Origin: Microbulbifer pacificus
GTDB taxonomy: Bacteria; Pseudomonadota; Gammaproteobacteria; Pseudomonadales; Cellvibrionaceae
Length of the DNA stretch: 64,000 nt
Direction: 5' to 3'
Assembly (NCBI RefSeq): GCF_033723955.1
Contig: NZ_CP137555.1
Coordinates: 3,712,001-3,776,000, forward strand
Shown: positions 36,031 to 44,734 of the stretch, piece by piece
How positions within the stretch are numbered: the first letter of the stretch is position 1
How the letters are laid out: every line of letters begins with the position of its first letter
The notes under the pieces: generated by a model
Database searches by the model: none
What the model was told of the DNA's origin: nothing
The model's input: the letters and a program-made list of their open reading frames with translations, nothing else
Position numbers and translations under genes: made by a program

Positions 36031-38484
36031 TTAGGCCAATTCCCGCAGGACTTTCAACGGCGGCTGGCTTACCGCACTTCGGCACGCCAGTGTGCCGGCA
36101 GTGCCTACCAGCAGTGCCCCTGCCAGCGGCCCCAATAGCCACAATCCCGGATGGAAGTGGAATGGCATATCGAATACCCGCTGGGTCAGTACGGCGAGGG
36201 TCGCTTCGGTGCCGATGGCGGCGAGTAAGCCGGCGGCAATGCCGAGCAGGCCGAATTCAATCACCAGGCTGCGGATAAGCAACTGGCGGCGGCCGCCAAG
36301 TGTGCGGATTACGGCGGCTTCCTGCAAACGTTCGGCGATGCTGGCGCGCACGCCGGCAATCAGTACCAGTACGCCGGCGACCAGCATAAGGGCGAGTACA
36401 GATTCCACGGCGATGGCGACCTGGCCGATGGTTTCGCGGATGTTTTCCAGGATTTTGTCCAGTTCGATGATGCTGACGCTGGGGAAGTTTTTCACCAGTT
36501 CGTTGATGAACAGATTGTCTTCCGGCGGCAGGTAGAAGCTCTGGATGTAGGTGGCCGGGAAGGTATCCAGGCTGCCCGGGGCAAACAGCATGAAGAAGTT
36601 GGGGCGCATGCTGTTCCAGTCGAGGGTGCGCAGGCTGGTGATTTTGGCTTCGGTTTCCAGGCCGCCGATGGAGAAGCGCAGTACGTCACCGAGACTCAAG
36701 CCGAGGCGCGCTGCGACTTCGACCTCTACCGATACGCCCTCATCAAGGTTGTCGTTCCACCATTCGCCGGCGACGATTTTGTTGTCGGCGGGCAGGGTGT
36801 CGGTCCAGCTGAGGTTGAGTTCGCGGCGGATGGCGCCGTCTTTCTGTTCCCGTTCGTCCACCGGGGTGCCGTTTACGGCGATCAGGCGGCCGCGCACCAT
36901 GGGGTAGAACTCGGTGCCCTCAAGGTTTCTGCTTTCGACTTTCTGCTTCACGCCGTCCAGTTCGAACGGCGCGATGTTGATCAGGAAGTGGTTGGGGGCG
37001 TTTTCCGGCAGCTGCATTTTCCACTCGTCGATCAACGCGGTGCGTGCGTAGAACATGGCGAGCATGGCGAGCAGACCGGTGCCGAAGGCGGCGATCAGCA
37101 GGGTATTGAAGCCGGCGCGGCGCTGCAGGCTGCCGAGCGCAATACGCCAGCTGCCGCCGAGGGCCGCGAGCCTGCCGCGCACCAGCACGCGGTTGATCAC
37201 GGCGGCCCCGGCCACCAGCAGGCCGAGCCCTGCGAGCAGGGCGACGGTGATGGCGATACTGCCGGACAGCCACCAGATCAGCAGCAGCATGGACAGCGGG
37301 CCGGGAATCAGCCCCAGCCACTCGCGTTTGTCCGGGTTGCTCCAGTCCTGCCGCAGGGTCTGCATCGGGTCGGTCTGGGCCAGGCGGAACAGCGGCGGCA
37401 GGGCAAAGCCGATCACACAGGCAATGCCAGTGGCGAGACCCACCAGCAGCGGTTGCCAGCCGCTGGGGGGCGGGGTGACCGGGAAGAAACCTTCCAGTAG
37501 GTTTACCGCCTGGGACTGGATCAGTGAGCCGATGGCGAGTCCGACCGCTGTCGCGATCAGCGCAAGCGCGGTCATCTGGCCGATGTAGATGCCGAGGATT
37601 TTGTTTTTGCCGGCGCCGAGGCTTTTCATCACCGCCACATAGTTGGCATGGCGCAGACCGTACCGGCGGGCGGCGAGGCCGACAGCGACGCTGGCGAGCA
37701 ACACCGCAAGGCTGGCCGCCAAGAACAGGAAGCTCTCGGCGCGGTCCAGAGTGCGCGCGACCCGCGGCTGGCCTTCCTCCAGGTCGATCACCCGCTGGTG
37801 GTCGGTGAGCTGGGGCTTCAGCCACTCGAAGTATCGCTTCAGTGCGGCGTCATCACCGGCAAACAGGTAGCGGTAGGTGACCCGGCTGCCGGGTTGCAGG
37901 ATATGGGTGGCGGCGAGGTCGGCCTGGTTCATCATCAACCGCGCGCCCATGGAAAACAGGTTGGTGCCGCGGTCCGGTTCGTGGTCGAGAATGCCGGCGA
38001 CGGTGAAGTTGCTGTCGCCCAGCTGCAATTGGTCGCCGATCTCCAGGTTCATCAGCGGTAGCAGGCGCGCTTCCAGCCAGACCTGGCCGGGGGTGGGGCC
38101 TTGGTGGGTTTCGCGGGATTCCTCGTCCGGGGTTGCGCGCATCTCCAGATGGCCCACCAGCGGGTAGCCATCACTGACCGCTTTTACCGAGGCGAACTGG
38201 AATTCGTCTCCGGCGGACAGCATGGAGGCGAATTCGACGGTCTCTGCCTGCTGGAGGCGCATTTCGCCGGCCTTGTTCAGCCATTCCCCGGGGACTTCGG
38301 TACTGCTCTGCAGTACCCTCTCCGCCGCCAGAAAGCTCTGGGACTGGATATGCATGGCGCGGGTGAGACGGTCGGAGAAATGGGCGATGGCGGTGACGCA
38401 GCTCACCGCCAGCACCAGGGCCGTGGCGATCAGTGCCAGCTCGCCGCCGCGCCAGTCGCGGCCCAGCAGTTTTAGCGGCAGCAT
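36031..38484 (-). CDS. ybbP: FtsX-like ABC transporter permease, YbbP family
   Basis: Inner-membrane permease of 817 residues (E. coli YbbP 804). N-terminal helix after GRDWRGGELALIATAL, a large periplasmic domain, three helices around FLFLAASLAVLLASVAVGLA and YVAVMKSLGAGKNKILGIYI, and a second FtsX core near the C-terminus (ALMLVAGVLVLIAGVRASIA, AAVIRTLGGRRQLLIRS). Its ATG shares one base with the TGA of the ATPase gene (38484), so they are co-translated. With YbbA it forms a type VII ABC complex that acts on the periplasmic side rather than moving a solute across the membrane. The esterase TesA is divergent next to it; in E. coli it forms a complex with these proteins. The element at 35827 lies beyond its 3' end. 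Confidence 0.93.
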   Translation of the reverse strand: MLPLKLLGRDWRGGELALIATALVLAVSCVTAIAHFSDRLTRAMHIQSQSFLAAERVLQSSTEVPGEWLNKAGEMRLQQAETVEFASMLSAGDEFQFASVKAVSDGYPLVGHLEMRATPDEESRETHQGPTPGQVWLEARLLPLMNLEIGDQLQLGDSNFTVAGILDHEPDRGTNLFSMGARLMMNQADLAATHILQPGSRVTYRYLFAGDDAALKRYFEWLKPQLTDHQRVIDLEEGQPRVARTLDRAESFLFLAASLAVLLASVAVGLAARRYGLRHANYVAVMKSLGAGKNKILGIYIGQMTALALIATAVGLAIGSLIQSQAVNLLEGFFPVTPPPSGWQPLLVGLATGIACVIGFALPPLFRLAQTDPMQTLRQDWSNPDKREWLGLIPGPLSMLLLIWWLSGSIAITVALLAGLGLLVAGAAVINRVLVRGRLAALGGSWRIALGSLQRRAGFNTLLIAAFGTGLLAMLAMFYARTALIDEWKMQLPENAPNHFLINIAPFELDGVKQKVESRNLEGTEFYPMVRGRLIAVNGTPVDEREQKDGAIRRELNLSWTDTLPADNKIVAGEWWNDNLDEGVSVEVEVAARLGLSLGDVLRFSIGGLETEAKITSLRTLDWNSMRPNFFMLFAPGSLDTFPATYIQSFYLPPEDNLFINELVKNFPSVSIIELDKILENIRETIGQVAIAVESVLALMLVAGVLVLIAGVRASIAERLQEAAVIRTLGGRRQLLIRSLVIEFGLLGIAAGLLAAIGTEATLAVLTQRVFDMPFHFHPGLWLLGPLAGALLVGTAGTLACRSAVSQPPLKVLRELA

Positions 38485-39212
38485 CAGGCGGACACCTCCG
38501 CCAATGAACCGGGAAGGTCGCCGGCGGTGATCTCTCCTGCGGTCATGCGCAGGTGGGCACCGCAGCGTGCGGCAAGGCGCTGTTCGTGGGTGACCAGTAC
38601 CAGGGTGGTACCGGTTTCCCCGTTGAGGTTAAACAGCAGGTCGATGACCTTTTCGCCGTTGTGGGCGTCGAGGCTGCCGGTGGGTTCGTCGGCGAACAGG
38701 ATGCCGTTGCTGGCGGTCGAACCAGTGTTGGCAATGCTGCAAAACGCACGGGCGAGGGCCACCCGCTGCTGTTCGCCGCCGGAGAGCTGGCGGGGGTAGT
38801 GGTGCAGGCGATGGCCGAGGCCGACCCGTTCGAGGAATTCCTGCGCGCGCTTGCCGGCGTTGCGCTCACCGCGCAGTTCGCTTGGCAGCATGACATTTTC
38901 CTGGGCAGTAAGGCCGGGCAGCAGCTGGAAGGTCTGGAATACAAAGCCCACGCAGCGGGCGCGGAGTGCCGCGCGCTGCTCTTCATCCATGGCGGTGATT
39001 TCCTCACCCGCCAGCCATATCTTGCCCTCGCTGGGGCGGTCCAGCCCGGCCAGCAGGCCCAGCAGGGTGGATTTGCCGGAGCCGGAGGCGCCGGTGATGG
39101 CGAGGCTCTGGCCGGCGGGAAGCTGCAGGGAGATGTCGTTTAGCAGTGTCAGGGGGCCTTCGCTGGTATTGACCCGGTGGTGAAGGTTTTCGGCTCTGAG
39201 CATCACTGACAT
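38484..39212 (-). CDS. ybbA: ABC transporter ATP-binding protein, YbbA family
   Basis: LolD/MacB-type ATPase of 242 residues. Walker A is TGASGSGKSTLLGLLAG, the signature is LSGGEQQRVALARAF, and Walker B is GILFADEPTGSLD. The start at 39212 (MSVMLRAENLHH) follows AGGGA at about 7 nt; a much longer upstream frame only reads through tesA antisense and is rejected. It overlaps ybbP by 1 nt. Insertion between Walker A and signature: the segment FCSIANTGSTASNG just before Walker B is longer than usual, which may be lineage-specific. Function with YbbP as for that entry. Confidence 0.95.
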   Translation of the reverse strand: MSVMLRAENLHHRVNTSEGPLTLLNDISLQLPAGQSLAITGASGSGKSTLLGLLAGLDRPSEGKIWLAGEEITAMDEEQRAALRARCVGFVFQTFQLLPGLTAQENVMLPSELRGERNAGKRAQEFLERVGLGHRLHHYPRQLSGGEQQRVALARAFCSIANTGSTASNGILFADEPTGSLDAHNGEKVIDLLFNLNGETGTTLVLVTHEQRLAARCGAHLRMTAGEITAGDLPGSLAEVSA

Positions 39213-39269
39213 GGCAAGTCCCTGGATTTCCTGCAAAATGCATGTTGATTGTGAGTTGGAGAGTATGAC

Positions 39270-39974
39270 ATGACGGCCGTTCATTTCCGGTATCTCGCCA
39301 CCGGTTTTATCTCGCGTGGTCTGCTGTTGATCGCACTTGTTTACGCTGGGGTGGCGAAAGCGGATGCACCGGATTCCGCCGATGGGCGGAGGACGCTGTT
39401 GGTTCTGGGTGACAGTATCAGCGCGGCTTACGGGATCGATGAGCGCGAGGGCTGGGTGCAGTTGCTGCGGGAGCGGCTCGCGGAAAAGGACCTTGCGGTG
39501 AAGGTGGTGAATGCCAGTGTGAGCGGAGAGACTTCCGCCGGTGGCCTGGCGCGCTTGCCGCGACTGCTGAGCGAGCACGGGCCTGAGCTGCTGGTGGTGG
39601 AGCTGGGGGGCAATGACGGCTTGCGGGGTTATCCGCCACGGGCGTTGCAACAGAATCTGGTGCGGATGGTGCAGCTGGCGCGGGAGCAGGGGGCTGAGGT
39701 GCTGCTGCTGGGCATGCAGATGCCGCCCAATTACGGCAAGGCGTACACCCAGGCGTTTGCGGCGGTATATCCGCAGGTGGCGGCTGCAGAGCAGGTGCCG
39801 TTGGTGCCGTTCTTCCTGGAGACGGTGGCGCTGGTGGAGGGGGCCATGCAGAACGATGGTATTCACCCCACCGCCAAGGCCCAGCCGGCGCTGCTGGAGC
39901 ATGTGTGGCCGTGTCTGGAATCCATAATGAAAGGCAATGTGGACACCCGGTCCAATAGCCTGTGCACTTCTTGA
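39270..39974 (+). CDS. tesA: TesA, periplasmic lysophospholipase/thioesterase I (SGNH hydrolase)
   Basis: SGNH/GDSL esterase of 234 residues with a signal peptide ending near AKA/DAPD. Block I is GDSISAAYG with nucleophile Ser49; Gly and Asn of the oxyanion hole lie in VSGETSAGG and LGGNDGLRG; block V is DGIHP (Asp196, His199). It hydrolyses acyl-CoA thioesters and lysophospholipids in the periplasm. The gene is divergent from ybbA over 57 nt, the conserved arrangement with YbbA-YbbP. The extra C-terminal tail after VWPCLESI is short and polar. Element B starts 72 nt after its stop. Confidence 0.95.
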   Translation: MTAVHFRYLATGFISRGLLLIALVYAGVAKADAPDSADGRRTLLVLGDSISAAYGIDEREGWVQLLRERLAEKDLAVKVVNASVSGETSAGGLARLPRLLSEHGPELLVVELGGNDGLRGYPPRALQQNLVRMVQLAREQGAEVLLLGMQMPPNYGKAYTQAFAAVYPQVAAAEQVPLVPFFLETVALVEGAMQNDGIHPTAKAQPALLEHVWPCLESIMKGNVDTRSNSLCTS

Positions 39975-40045
39975 TCGGAAAGCGTACAATCGCGCCCTGA
40001 TTTTCTTTGGACCCTCGGGGGGAACTCCGTAGTCGGGTTCGAGGC

Positions 40046-40159
40046 GGCACTGTCGCCGTGGAAGCCTTCGCGGGACACGCCGTGAACCCATCCATGGGGG
40101 CTCTTCCGCGAGGTCCCTCTCGCGGAAGGTCCCGCAAAGGCTTCCACGCCGACAGCGCC
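40046..40159. repeat. nested-hairpin element B (three-way-junction layout)
   Basis: Outer arms 40046-40075 and 40130-40159 pair over 30 nt with 3 mismatches. An inner 10-bp hairpin (CTTCCGCGAG, loop GTCCCT, CTCGCGGAAG; 40103-40128) sits next to the right arm. The 18-nt core AACCCATCCATGGGGGCT (40085-40102) directly precedes it and folds as CCC-ATCCAT-GGG. It lies between tesA and ttcA and has the same plan as element A at 35827 with different stem sequences. Confidence 0.8.
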
Positions 40160-40226
40160 TTCGCATCGTAGTATTCCTTCCCTGCTGACCTGCGAGGGGA
40201 GCCTGAAGATTTTTCGAGATTTACCC

Positions 40227-41177
40227 ATGTCTGATCTGGAAAACCGCCGCGACCGGCTGGAGTTCAACAAGCTGCAAAAGCGCCTGCGCCGCAATGTGGG
40301 CAAGGCGATCGCCGACTTCAATATGATTGAAGAGGGCGACAAGGTGATGGTGTGCCTGTCTGGCGGTAAGGATTCCTACGCGATGCTGGAAATCCTGATG
40401 AGCCTGCAGAAGACCGCGCCGGTGCATTTCGAGCTGGTGGCGGTGAATATGGACCAGAAGCAGCCGGGTTTCCCGGAGCACATTTTGCCGGAGTATCTGC
40501 AGTCCATCGGGGTGCCTTATCACATCGTGAACAAGGACACCTACAGTGTGGTGAAAGAGGTGATACCGGAGGGTAAGACGACCTGCGGTCTTTGCTCACG
40601 CCTGCGTCGCGGAACACTGTACGGGTTTGCCGAGGAGATTGGGGCTACCAAGGTGGCATTGGGGCACCACAAGGACGATATCGTTGAGACGTTGTTCCTG
40701 AATATGTTCTACGGTGGTCGACTCAAGGCGATGCCGCCGAAGCTGCGTGCCGATGACGGGCGCAATATCGTGATTCGCCCGCTGGCGTACTGTCGCGAGA
40801 CGGACCTGATCGCGTTTGCGGATCACAAGCAGTTCCCGATCATTCCGTGCAACCTGTGCGGTAGTCAGGAGAATCTGCAGCGCCAGGCGATCAAGGGCAT
40901 GCTGAATGAATGGGAGCGCAAGTTCCCGGGTCGCAGTGACAATATTTTCGCCGCGCTCACGCGCGTGTCGCCGTCACAGTTGGCGGATCGGGATCTTTAC
41001 GATTTCGAGAGCCTGGAGCTGGACCGCTCTATGCCCGCACCTGCGGCGGACGCGCGTTCGATCGAGCAGTATGTGGATTCCTGGATTCCGGAAGATGCCC
41101 GCGATGAGGATCTGGAGAGTGAGCCGGCTCCTGCTGAGGCGTCGCGGCCGCTGTATATTGAGGCGCGCAATCTGTAG
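40227..41177 (+). CDS. ttcA: tRNA 2-thiocytidine(32) synthetase TtcA
   Basis: ATP-dependent tRNA thiolase of 316 residues. The PP-loop is SGGKDS at residues 45-50. Fe-S cluster ligands are Cys120 and Cys123 in [10 protein letters not shown] and Cys208 in CNLCGSQ, close to C122, C125 and C213 of the E. coli enzyme. It adds sulfur to C32 of some tRNAs. The ATG at 40227 follows GAAGATTTTTCG after GAGGGGAGC, a moderate ribosome site. Its last 149 nt are overlapped by a convergent transglycosylase-like gene, which is unusual. The C-terminal 40 residues are acidic and variable. Confidence 0.97.
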   Translation: MSDLENRRDRLEFNKLQKRLRRNVGKAIADFNMIEEGDKVMVCLSGGKDSYAMLEILMSLQKTAPVHFELVAVNMDQKQPGFPEHILPEYLQSIGVPYHIVNKDTYSVVKEVIPEGKTTCGLCSRLRRGTLYGFAEEIGATKVALGHHKDDIVETLFLNMFYGGRLKAMPPKLRADDGRNIVIRPLAYCRETDLIAFADHKQFPIIPCNLCGSQENLQRQAIKGMLNEWERKFPGRSDNIFAALTRVSPSQLADRDLYDFESLELDRSMPAPAADARSIEQYVDSWIPEDARDEDLESEPAPAEASRPLYIEARNL

Positions 41178-41742
41178 AGCCGCCGTCCTCGTGCATAAGC
41201 GAGTCCGTTTTTGAGGCAGCCGCGGTGTTTACCGCGGCTGTTTCGTTTTCGGGCCGCGAAATTTCTGACGGTCTGATCAGTTTGCAGTAGCTGTCGACAA
41301 AGTCCCGCAGGCGGGCGCTGGGGCCGTGGTGGAAGTGTTTTTTCCAGAGCTTGGCCATACGCGGCAGGTCGCCGCTCTCGACTGTTTCCACCCCGGCGGC
41401 GCGGTATACCAGCCAGGCGATGGCGGTGGCGTAGCGCAGGTTGGTGGCGAGTTCGGAGTGGGGGTGCTGCAGGAAGTCGCGCTGGCTGGCCAGTCCGCGT
41501 ACTTTCGAGGCGAGCGCGGGGAAATTGATCAGGTATTTATCCCATACCTGTCGGTGGGTGCTGGGCAGAATCTGGAATATGCCCATGCCGTGGCGCGAGC
41601 CCTGTTTGAGATGGAATCCCAGTTCGGATTCCTGTGCTGCAGTTCCGAGGAGCAGTGACTCCATTCCCGGTGACCAGGCACGCAACTGTTTGAGTGTGGG
41701 ACGAACAACGAGCAGGCGCAGTTCGTCGAGACAAATACCCAT
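41029..41742 (-). CDS. lysozyme/transglycosylase-like protein overlapping ttcA
   Basis: Protein of 237 residues. The N-terminal 150 residues look like an SLT/lysozyme-type domain: [15 protein letters not shown] would supply the catalytic Glu, followed by [20 protein letters not shown] and [15 protein letters not shown]. No signal peptide is visible, as in phage-derived or injected enzymes. From about residue 180 the sequence becomes Pro/Arg/His-rich and is simply the antisense of ttcA, suggesting the original stop was lost. Function is uncertain; the domain part is probable, the tail doubtful. It converges with ttcA and overlaps it by 149 nt. Confidence 0.6.
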   Translation of the reverse strand: MGICLDELRLLVVRPTLKQLRAWSPGMESLLLGTAAQESELGFHLKQGSRHGMGIFQILPSTHRQVWDKYLINFPALASKVRGLASQRDFLQHPHSELATNLRYATAIAWLVYRAAGVETVESGDLPRMAKLWKKHFHHGPSARLRDFVDSYCKLIRPSEISRPENETAAVNTAAASKTDSLMHEDGGSTDCAPQYTAAATPQQEPAHSPDPHRGHLPESRNPHTARSNARPPQVRA

Positions 41743-41950
41743 ATTTCTTTGCTATTCCCTTACTACTCAGTCTGAAAACGCCATCCGTGGTAGTTTCCAG
41801 TTACTGTTCTTAACCCTTGGTTTAGTTTGCCGATTGAGTAACCGCCAGCAAATAGGTAGATTTGCGCGCAATAAAGACTAATAACGACGGATTCAGCCTA
41901 TTCTTTCGCCAAAGAAGGCAGGGTCTGCCAATTCTGACGGGGAGTCCTAC

Positions 41951-43420
41951 ATGTCCGGACAATGGGTAATTGCCTTAACGTTTATCGCCTACCTGGCCTT
42001 GATCCTTGCGATCGGTGTTTACGCTTACCTGCGCACCAAGGACGCCAGCGATTATTTTCTCGGCGGGCGCTCGCTGCCGCCGGCGGTGGCGGCACTCAGT
42101 GCCGGTGCCTCGGATATGAGTGGTTGGCTGCTGCTCGGATTGCCGGGAGCGGCCTATACGGTTGGTCTCTCCTCCGGATGGATAGCGATCGGGTTGTTCA
42201 GTGGCATTTTGCTGAGTTGGATGATCATGGCGCGACGCCTGCGGATTTATTCCTATGCGCTGGACGATTCGCTCACCGTACCTGCCTACCTGCACCGTCG
42301 TTTCAATCTCGGGCATCCGTACCTGCGCACCATCTGTGCCTTTTTCATTCTGTTGTTTTTCCTGTTTTACGTGGCTTCCGGCCTGATCGCCGGCGGCAAG
42401 CTGTTTGAAACCGTGTTCGGCTGGGACTACCAGTGGGCCGTGATCATCGGCGCGCTGGCGGTGATTTCCTATACGCTGTTCGGCGGCTTTCTCGCGGTTT
42501 CCTGGACGGATGTGATCCAGGGTCTGCTGATGAGCCTGGCGCTGGTGATCGTACCGGTGATGGTGATCTCCGATGAGGGTGGGCTCGGCACTGCCTGGAC
42601 AACCATGAAGGAGCAGCATCCGGAGCTGATGCACTGGCTGAGCGACAACACCGGAGCCACGTTAAGCGTCGCCGCCATTCTGAGTTCCCTCGCCTGGGGG
42701 CTCGGGTATTTTGGCCAGCCGCATATCCTTGCGCGCTTCAAGGCGCTGCGGCACCCGGATGAAATGCCGATCGCGGCGGCAGTGGCCGCTGTATGGTCCC
42801 TGGCGGGTTTCCTCGGCGCCATGTGCGTTGGGTTGTTCGGGCACCTGGAGTTGGCGCAAACGCTGCCGGACGGCGAGCGCGTGTTCATGGCGCTGGTCGA
42901 GGCCCTGTTCCACCCGCTGGTGGCGGGCATTCTGCTGGCGGCCATCCTGTCGGCGATCATGAGCACCGCGGATTCCCAGTTACTGGTGTCATCCGCGGCG
43001 CTTGCCGAGGATATGTACCACGTCTGGTTCGGTAAAAAGGCCTCTTCCGAGAGCATCGTAAAGGTCGGTCGCTGGGCCGTGGTTGCGCTGTCCCTGATTG
43101 CGGTTGGTGTGGCCATGGACCCGAATTCCAAGGTGCTCGATGTGGTGGCTTACGCGTGGGCAGGGCTCGGCGCGGCGTTTGGTCCAGCGATCCTGATCAG
43201 CCTGTACTGGTCGCGTATGACCGGTGCCGGTGCCATCGCCGGGGTGCTGGTGGGTGGTATCACTGTGGTGGTGTGGAAGCAGCTTTCCGGTGGAATCTTC
43301 GACATATACGAGCTTCTGCCGGGCTTTGTACTCTCCGCAGCTGCTATTGTTTTAGTTAGTGCCGTGACGCATTGCCCCGAAGGAATATCCACGCGCCACC
43401 GTCAGTTAATGGGGCAGTAG
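41951..43420 (+). CDS. putP: sodium/proline symporter PutP
   Basis: Sodium:solute symporter family permease of 489 residues with about 13 helices. Sodium and proline motifs of PutP are present: TKDASDYFLGGRSLPPAVAA, AGASDMSGWLLLGLPGAAY, and the stretch GLGYFGQPHILARF. Also ILSAIMSTADSQLLVSSAAL. It imports L-proline with Na+. No putA is nearby. The gene is preceded by a 208-nt gap after the divergent transglycosylase-like gene. GGGGAG lies about 8 nt before the ATG. Confidence 0.96.
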   Translation: MSGQWVIALTFIAYLALILAIGVYAYLRTKDASDYFLGGRSLPPAVAALSAGASDMSGWLLLGLPGAAYTVGLSSGWIAIGLFSGILLSWMIMARRLRIYSYALDDSLTVPAYLHRRFNLGHPYLRTICAFFILLFFLFYVASGLIAGGKLFETVFGWDYQWAVIIGALAVISYTLFGGFLAVSWTDVIQGLLMSLALVIVPVMVISDEGGLGTAWTTMKEQHPELMHWLSDNTGATLSVAAILSSLAWGLGYFGQPHILARFKALRHPDEMPIAAAVAAVWSLAGFLGAMCVGLFGHLELAQTLPDGERVFMALVEALFHPLVAGILLAAILSAIMSTADSQLLVSSAALAEDMYHVWFGKKASSESIVKVGRWAVVALSLIAVGVAMDPNSKVLDVVAYAWAGLGAAFGPAILISLYWSRMTGAGAIAGVLVGGITVVVWKQLSGGIFDIYELLPGFVLSAAAIVLVSAVTHCPEGISTRHRQLMGQ

Positions 43421-43491
43421 CAGCAGTCTGATTGCGGCACTGACGCAGCGATGCGGAATTGACGGTTGGTGCCGCGGTTGGAGTAGTTGGA

Positions 43492-44004
43492 GTGATCGAA
43501 GTACACCTCGGTGATATCACTCGGTTGCATGTAGATGTGATCGTCAATGCAGCCAACCAGAGGCTCCTCGGTGGCGGTGGCGTGGACGGCGCCATCCACC
43601 GTGCGGCGGGCCCGGAGTTGCTCGAAGCCTGCCGCCAAATTGGCGGCTGTCCGGTGGGTGAAGTACGTGCTACCCCCGGATTCCGCCTGCCAGTCAAACG
43701 TATCTATCACACGGTCGGCCCAGTTTGGCGAAGCGGCAACCTGGGTGAGCCGGAGTTGCTGGCCAGCTGTTACCGCCAGTGCCTGAATCTCGCCCGCCGT
43801 GAAAATGTTCACTCCATCGCTTTTCCTGCCATCAGCTGCGGGGTTTACGATTACCCCCCAGAACTGGCCGTGGAAATTGCGGTAGAGCAGGTACAGCATC
43901 ACCTGGAGCGAGAAGGGGGCCCGCGCCATATTATTTTCTGCTGTTATGACGACGCTATGGCGGAACTGTACCGGGCACAGCTGGATGCCTGCGTGCGCAG
44001 GTGA
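43492..44004 (+). CDS. macro-domain protein, MacroD-type ADP-ribosyl hydrolase
   Basis: Single macro domain of 170 residues. The signature VIVNAANQRLLGGGGVDGAI and HRAAGPELLEAC matches MacroD/YmdB-type enzymes that remove ADP-ribose from acidic residues or deacetylate O-acetyl-ADP-ribose. The second motif is SCGVYDYPPELAVEIA. The GTG at 43492 has GGAG 8 nt before it and gives IEVHLGDITRL, the usual domain start. A longer frame from 43459 adds only a hydrophobic stretch. It follows putP by 71 nt and precedes an Mpo1-like gene; no toxin or NAD enzyme is adjacent. Confidence 0.9.
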   Translation: MIEVHLGDITRLHVDVIVNAANQRLLGGGGVDGAIHRAAGPELLEACRQIGGCPVGEVRATPGFRLPVKRIYHTVGPVWRSGNLGEPELLASCYRQCLNLARRENVHSIAFPAISCGVYDYPPELAVEIAVEQVQHHLEREGGPRHIIFCCYDDAMAELYRAQLDACVRR

Positions 44005-44145
44005 AGCCGACAGCCGAGTGATTGAAAATTCCGGTATGGTTTTTTGAACTTTTTGACTGCTCGGTTTTGTATTTCAGTTGAAGTACCATCGTCCCAGAGC
44101 CAATCCCAATAACAACCCGAATAACAGCCAAGGCGAGGGACAACC

Positions 44146-44610
44146 ATGCGCAGCGCACAGCAGTGGTTCAGCGAATACGGCGAGAGCCACCAGAATCCCA
44201 CCAACAAGGCCATCCACTGGGTGGCCGTCCCCCTGATCTATCTGACCGTTGTCGGGCTCTTGTGGTCGATCCCGCAGCCCCAATGGATGGCACCGTTACC
44301 CTGGCTGAACTGGGCTGTGGTGGCACTGGTGCCGACGATTCTGTTTTATCTGCTGATGTCCCTGCCTCTGGCGGTCGGGATGCTGGCACTCTCTGCGCTA
44401 TGCCTGTGGGCCTGCAGTGCGTTGCAGGCGGCTGGGCAGAGTGTGTTGTGGTGGTCAGTGGGGGTATTTGTGGTGATGTGGGTGTTTCAGTTTATCGGGC
44501 ACCACGTCGAGGGCAAAAAGCCTTCTTTTTTCAAGGATATGCAGTTCCTGCTGATCGGCCCGGCCTGGGTGATCGGCTTTCTCTACCGCAAGCTCGGTAT
44601 CAAGTACTGA
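44146..44610 (+). CDS. DUF962/Mpo1-like membrane protein
   Basis: Membrane protein of 154 residues of the DUF962 (YGL010w/Mpo1-like) family. It has the N-terminal block WFSEYGESHQNPTNKAIHWV, about four helices, and the second His block FIGHHVEGKKPSFFKD. Yeast Mpo1 is a Fe(II)-dependent dioxygenase shortening 2-hydroxy fatty acids, using these His residues. Length is slightly under the fungal protein. The gene stands alone after a 141-nt gap. Activity in bacteria is inferred by homology. Confidence 0.88.
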   Translation: MRSAQQWFSEYGESHQNPTNKAIHWVAVPLIYLTVVGLLWSIPQPQWMAPLPWLNWAVVALVPTILFYLLMSLPLAVGMLALSALCLWACSALQAAGQSVLWWSVGVFVVMWVFQFIGHHVEGKKPSFFKDMQFLLIGPAWVIGFLYRKLGIKY

Positions 44611-44734
44611 ATCAACCGTTAAGCGTTGTCAGCATGGCGCCAGCAATCGACCGCTGGCGCCGGGTTGAGGTTGTGTCTGGCCGCGGTGGCCAGGCTGGGT
44701 GGTAGCCGTTTTCCTTTCCCTGTTGTCCTTTCTT

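Noticed and set aside
39213..40166. N-terminal extension of YbbA to 560 residues
   Set aside because: The extra part is antisense to tesA and element B; the ATPase starts normally at 39212.
43402..43929. 175-codon minus-strand frame opposite the macro-domain gene
   Set aside because: Overlaps a well-supported macro domain on the plus strand; no motif.
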